In this document: one piece after another, positions 6,432 through 9,614 of the stretch
How the letters are laid out: each line of letters begins with the position of its first letter
How positions within the stretch are numbered: position 1 is the stretch's first letter
Position numbers and translations under genes: made by a program
From: an uncultured Actinomycetes bacterium
GTDB lineage: Bacteria; Actinomycetota; Actinomycetes; Nanopelagicales; Nanopelagicaceae
Assembly: GCA_903932705.1 (NCBI GenBank)
Contig: CAIZHC010000109.1
Span: 1 to 9,614, forward strand
Direction: 5' to 3'
DNA: 9,614 bases
The notes under the pieces: generated by a model
The model's input: only the letters and a program-made list of their open reading frames with translations
Databases searched by the model: none
Told to the model about the DNA's origin: nothing

Positions 6432-7328
6432 TTACAAACCTGAGTAAGTATGTAAGCCAGTTCCCCAGATATTTACCCAGATGTAGTTAAAGAGAAATGT
6501 AGAACCAGCGAAGATACAGAGCCATGCTGCTCTACGGCCGCGCCACCCGACAGTTACACGCGCATGAAGGTATGCAGCATAGGCAACCCAAGTAATGAAG
6601 GCCCAGGTCTCTTTCGGATCCCAGCTCCAATACTTGCCCCAGGCAGACTCTGCCCAGATTGCGCCAGCGATAACGGCAAAGGTCCAGAGCGGAAATACAA
6701 ATGCTACGAGGCGGTATGAGAGTTGATCTAGAGCATCGAGTGAAGGAATTTTTCTAGCCCAGATAGGACGCTCACCCTTTAACTCATAGCGCTCCATAAC
6801 CAAGAAGGTCGCGGCGACAAGATTTGCAACCAAGAAGACTCCACCAGAGATGATTGCCGCAAGAACGTGAATTGCGAGCCATGGAGATTTGAGAGCCGGA
6901 ACTAGAGGCGCACTTGGTCGATACAAGACAGTGATAGCAGTGCCCAAAGTAAGCAGAACTGAAATTGAAACTGGAAGTCCAAGCCAGCGCACCTTGTACT
7001 TCGCAAAGGCAAAGAGATATGCCGCTGCAAGCATCAGCGCACCCGTAATTGAGAACTCATACATATTGCCCCAGGGCACGCGGTGAGCAGATAAACCGCG
7101 AGTAACATCTGCAATTACGAGAATGCCAGTTCCCAGAATCATCATGGATGTTCCAAGGCGACCAGCTCGATTTGTTCTACTGAAATCAAATTCTGTCTTA
7201 TCGCTCGACTCTGTATTTTTCACAGACCATGAAACTTCAAAGGCATGCGCTAAGAATGCAATCGTAAAAATAGCAAGACAGGCGTAAATCGCATCATTTG
7301 AAAAGTATGCGAGATTGCTCGATGACAT
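6432..7328 (-). CDS. ccsB: CcsB/ResC-type cytochrome c synthase subunit (CcsA family)
   Basis: With ResB, this protein forms the System II haem exporter and synthase that ligates haem to apocytochrome c outside the membrane. It has 298 residues and is an integral membrane protein with about eight helices. The CcsA-family signature is complete: HRVPWGNMYEFS (82-93), the helix carrying His154 (AIHVLAAIISGG), and the tryptophan-rich WWD haem-handling loop WGKYWSWDPKETW (230-242) followed by AAYLHAR with His255. The end NYIWVN...GLHTYSG holds His293. Actinobacterial members are usually named CcsB, while Bacillus ResC is the same family. Its ATG shares one base with the resB stop (TAATG) and follows a plausible GAAGG ribosome site, so it is co-translated with resB and closes the operon. 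Confidence 0.94.
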   Translation of the reverse strand: MSSSNLAYFSNDAIYACLAIFTIAFLAHAFEVSWSVKNTESSDKTEFDFSRTNRAGRLGTSMMILGTGILVIADVTRGLSAHRVPWGNMYEFSITGALMLAAAYLFAFAKYKVRWLGLPVSISVLLTLGTAITVLYRPSAPLVPALKSPWLAIHVLAAIISGGVFLVANLVAATFLVMERYELKGERPIWARKIPSLDALDQLSYRLVAFVFPLWTFAVIAGAIWAESAWGKYWSWDPKETWAFITWVAYAAYLHARVTVGWRGRRAAWLCIFAGSTFLFNYIWVNIWGTGLHTYSGL

Positions 7329-8812
7329 TATTTTTCGCCTTCCTCTAGCGCCCGCGTTAGCGCCATCAGTTCTGCTTCCAAGCCAGGAATTCCATTCTTG
7401 GCCAGACCCGCAATTTCAACACCTTCACCTACCTTTACCCAAATTCGGCGCTGGCGTGTAAAGAGTGAGATGAGTAACCCTAAGATCGCAAAGAGCGCAC
7501 CAAAGAGTGCGTACATCTTCCCAGGGTCATCAACAATCTGCAGGTTGACCCATGATTTCCAGCCATCGAATCTGATAGTTCCGTAACCAAAGTCATATGT
7601 ACTTCCCAGGGTCAATGCCTTGAGACCAATCTTGCTCATCTGGGCGGTGTTAAGTGAGTAAACCGATTGCGGTGTTCCTGAATCAAGCCCGAGGTTGCCT
7701 TTCCATGCTGATAGCACCAGGCGGGGATCTAGAACTTCTGGGTAGGAAGAAAATATTCCACGAGCGGCACTACTCGTCGCAGTTGGGATAAATGAGGCGA
7801 TAAATCCAATCTGCGGAACCATATCTGGAACCTTGATAGCACCAAGTGAACTTAGATTTCCATCTTGCGGTAGGAAGATAACTGCGCCTTTGAAGGTAAC
7901 GTGTCCAGATTTGTCTTTGATCGTTACAAATGGAGAGTATCCATTAGCTTGCAAGTAAACCTTAGTACTTCCAATCGTCCAAGGTTTATTTACTTTAATG
8001 ACAACTTTCTTTGCCGCAGCACCGATTGGATCTGAAATTTCAGTTGTCAAAATATAATTACTTGGCTGACCTGTAACTGCATCGTAGGTAGCGACAAAAT
8101 TCTTCACTGTCAGCGCAAATGGTGGAAGTGACCCTTGTCCCTGAAACTTTCCATATGAAATATTGTCATACGAAGTAGGTGTATTAATAAAGCGATCACC
8201 CACATTGAGAATTGCTTCACCCTTCATCCCAAGGAGCGAGCCAAGTGCCACGCCAACCAAGATCAAGATGAGCGAGAGGTGAAAGAGTAGGTTTCCTGTC
8301 TCTCTGCTATAGCCCTTCTCTGCAGAGATTGAATCTCCCTCAACACGAATGCGGTAGTGGTGAGATTTCAACCAAAAGCGCGCACTCTCGATTGCGGTTG
8401 CGGGATCTGTCGCAATGACGCGGTAACCCTCCATGCGATCTAAGTTGCGTGGTGTCAGGGGAGGTTTTTTACCAATCGCCTTTAGATGCGTGATGGTGCG
8501 GGGAAGAACACACCCGATGAGCGATATAAATAACAATAAATAAATTGCGCTAAACCACGGTGATGCATACACATTAAAGAGATGAAGTCGATCCATCCAC
8601 TTTGCAAGAGTTGGATCACTGGTGAAATATGAATCAACCTTCTGCGGATTTTGATTGCGCTGTGGGAAAAGCGAGCCCGGAATTGCAGCTACACCAAGCA
8701 ACATGAGCAAGATGAGAGCCGTGCGCATGCTTGTTAGTTGTCGCCATGCCCAGCGCAGCAGTGCGATGAAGCCTAACTCCGGTGCGGAGTTCATTGAATT
8801 CTTCTCGCTCAT
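7328..8812 (-). CDS. resB: ResB, cytochrome c biogenesis protein
   Basis: ResB is the partner of CcsB in System II cytochrome c maturation, contributing to haem transfer and to holding apocytochrome. The 494-residue protein has the expected architecture: cytoplasmic N-terminus, helix 1 (about 31-48) ending in IPGSLFPQRNQNP, helix 2 (about 85-103) in VYASPWFSAIYLLLFISL followed by GCVLPR, helix 3 (about 174-195) starting GNLLFHLSL with conserved His178, a large extracytoplasmic domain of about 235 residues, and helix 4 (about 433-452) ahead of a short charged cytoplasmic tail. The ATG overlaps the ccdA stop by one base (TGATG), indicating coupling, and a weak GGTGG ribosome site precedes it. 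It sits between ccdA and ccsB, the order also seen in mycobacteria. Confidence 0.95.
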   Translation of the reverse strand: MSEKNSMNSAPELGFIALLRWAWRQLTSMRTALILLMLLGVAAIPGSLFPQRNQNPQKVDSYFTSDPTLAKWMDRLHLFNVYASPWFSAIYLLLFISLIGCVLPRTITHLKAIGKKPPLTPRNLDRMEGYRVIATDPATAIESARFWLKSHHYRIRVEGDSISAEKGYSRETGNLLFHLSLILILVGVALGSLLGMKGEAILNVGDRFINTPTSYDNISYGKFQGQGSLPPFALTVKNFVATYDAVTGQPSNYILTTEISDPIGAAAKKVVIKVNKPWTIGSTKVYLQANGYSPFVTIKDKSGHVTFKGAVIFLPQDGNLSSLGAIKVPDMVPQIGFIASFIPTATSSAARGIFSSYPEVLDPRLVLSAWKGNLGLDSGTPQSVYSLNTAQMSKIGLKALTLGSTYDFGYGTIRFDGWKSWVNLQIVDDPGKMYALFGALFAILGLLISLFTRQRRIWVKVGEGVEIAGLAKNGIPGLEAELMALTRALEEGEK

Positions 8813-9543
8813 CAGACCACCGGAACAAAACTAGAGATGGAAGCGCGCAGTGAATTAATCAGCGTCCCCCAAAGACCAGTAGCTTGCAAGAAGCCAATAA
8901 TAATGAGGAAAACCCCACCGAAAATCGTGAGCAAATTTCCGTGAGATGAAAGGAATCGGCGCAATTTGGCGGATTGGTCGAAAAATATCCCAACTGCAAT
9001 AAAAGGAACTCCAATTCCAAAGCAGTACCCAACGCTAAGGAGCGCGCCTCGAAGAGCACTGGAACTTTGGAAGGAGAGCGCTTGAACGGCAGCCAGAGTT
9101 GGACCGATGCACGGTGTCCAACCGAGACCAAAGAGAAAACCAAGGAGCGGGGCGCCCACTAAGCCGGTTGTGGATTTCCATTGTGGTTTAAAGGAGCGAT
9201 AGAACTTCTGATTAAAAATGAAGATTGCTCCCATCACCATGGTCAAAAGTCCCAGAACAATCTGTAGCCACCTTGAACCATCTGAGATTTTTGATCCCAA
9301 TGAACCGAAGAGTGCTCCATAACTAATAAAGAGGATAGAGAAACCACTGACAAAGAGGGTGGCACCTAACGCAGTTCTGCCCTTGTTCTTTACATCCGTC
9401 ATCCCTGCTGAATAAGCAAGATATCCAGGTACAAGGGGCAAGACGCAGGGTGAGAAGAATGAGATCAAGCCAGCGATGACAGAGACCGCCAATGCTAGGA
9501 GAAGATTTCCTCCTAGAACTTGATGCACAAAGAAGTTATGCAT
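8812..9543 (-). CDS. ccdA: CcdA, thiol-disulfide electron transporter
   Basis: CcdA carries reducing equivalents from cytoplasmic thioredoxin across the membrane to an extracytoplasmic thioredoxin-like protein, which keeps the CXXCH cysteines of apocytochrome c reduced. The 243-residue protein has about six membrane helices (roughly 15-35, 55-80, 92-110, 128-150, 165-188, 203-222). Both redox-active cysteines are in their family motifs: Cys33 in [17 protein letters not shown] and Cys145 in [15 protein letters not shown]. It is the short CcdA type and lacks the extra thioredoxin domains of DsbD. The ATG lies inside the last codons of the upstream gene (eight-base overlap), so translation is probably coupled. 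The downstream overlap with resB is one base. Confidence 0.95.
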   Translation of the reverse strand: MHNFFVHQVLGGNLLLALAVSVIAGLISFFSPCVLPLVPGYLAYSAGMTDVKNKGRTALGATLFVSGFSILFISYGALFGSLGSKISDGSRWLQIVLGLLTMVMGAIFIFNQKFYRSFKPQWKSTTGLVGAPLLGFLFGLGWTPCIGPTLAAVQALSFQSSSALRGALLSVGYCFGIGVPFIAVGIFFDQSAKLRRFLSSHGNLLTIFGGVFLIIIGFLQATGLWGTLINSLRASISSFVPVV

Positions 9544-9614
9544 GCGGTGGATCTTTCAGGACCTTGGTTAAGAGATCAGTAAGAAGTGCGACGGTTACTT
9601 CACCGCTGACTCGC
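9536..9614 (-). CDS. C-terminus of a TlpA/ResA-like thioredoxin, 5' part beyond the window
   Basis: An open frame enters from the window's right edge on the minus strand and ends with TAA at 9538-9536. Twenty-five complete residues are visible: [19 protein letters not shown] followed by KDPPHA. A short run of the form R-x-S-G-x-V-T followed by an amphipathic helix is typical of the last strand and helix of extracytoplasmic thioredoxins. The position directly upstream of ccdA, overlapping it by eight bases, is where tlpA/resA stands in actinobacterial ccdA-resB-ccsB operons. The CXXC active site is outside the window, so the identification rests mainly on context. Confidence 0.6.
   Translation of the reverse strand, partial: RVSGEVTVALLTDLLTKVLKDPPHA

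Noticed and set aside
6193..6447. A second 84-residue plus-strand frame overlapping the PLDc_N gene.
   Set aside because: It has no recognisable domain, and the 6174 frame gives a clear membrane domain. It also runs into the end of ccsB.
8812..9543. Possible DsbD-like reductase or other LysE-type exporter instead of CcdA.
   Set aside because: Length, the two single-cysteine motifs and the position before resB match short CcdA; DsbD would need extra thioredoxin-like domains.

Overview
The window is chromosomal DNA, most likely from an actinobacterium with a compact, moderate-GC genome. A hand count of one line gave about 47% GC. The protein families look actinobacterial: a short MenE, a small PLDc_N membrane protein beside menA, and a TlpA-like/CcdA/ResB/CcsB cytochrome c set. 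Start codons are sometimes GTG, one start looks leaderless, genes overlap by 1, 4, 8 or 46 bases, and the longest gene-free gap is about 70 bases. This would suit a streamlined aquatic lineage such as the freshwater acI/Nanopelagicales group, but that placement is inference.

Layout. Bases 2-805 (+) hold the 3' part of menF, isochorismate synthase. It converges on, and overlaps by 46 bases, a minus-strand run menB-menC-menD (4162 down to 760). A short divergent promoter region (about 4163-4234) separates menB from a plus-strand run menE-menA-PLDc_N small protein (4235-6428). This run ends 3 bases from the end of a second minus-strand operon, tlpA-like (partial)-ccdA-resB-ccsB (9614 down to 6432).

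Function. The first 6.2 kb encode most of the classical (o-succinylbenzoate) menaquinone pathway. MenF makes isochorismate, MenD makes SEPHCHC, MenC makes o-succinylbenzoate, MenE activates it with CoA, MenB closes the naphthoate ring, and MenA prenylates DHNA to demethylmenaquinone. MenH, the DHNA-CoA thioesterase and the final methyltransferase (MenG/UbiE) are not in the window. The last 3.2 kb encode System II cytochrome c maturation. CcdA and the TlpA-like thioredoxin supply reductant to keep the apocytochrome CXXCH cysteines reduced, and ResB with CcsB delivers and ligates haem. Together the window equips a respiratory chain that passes electrons from menaquinol to c-type cytochromes.

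I found no tRNA, rRNA, CRISPR array, insertion sequence or phage gene. No stretch over 300 bases lacks a gene. I did not find a convincing new system. The most interesting points are the MenB subtype, the shared divergent promoter dyad, the conserved small PLDc_N gene with a leaderless-type promoter, and the extreme overlap of convergent genes.
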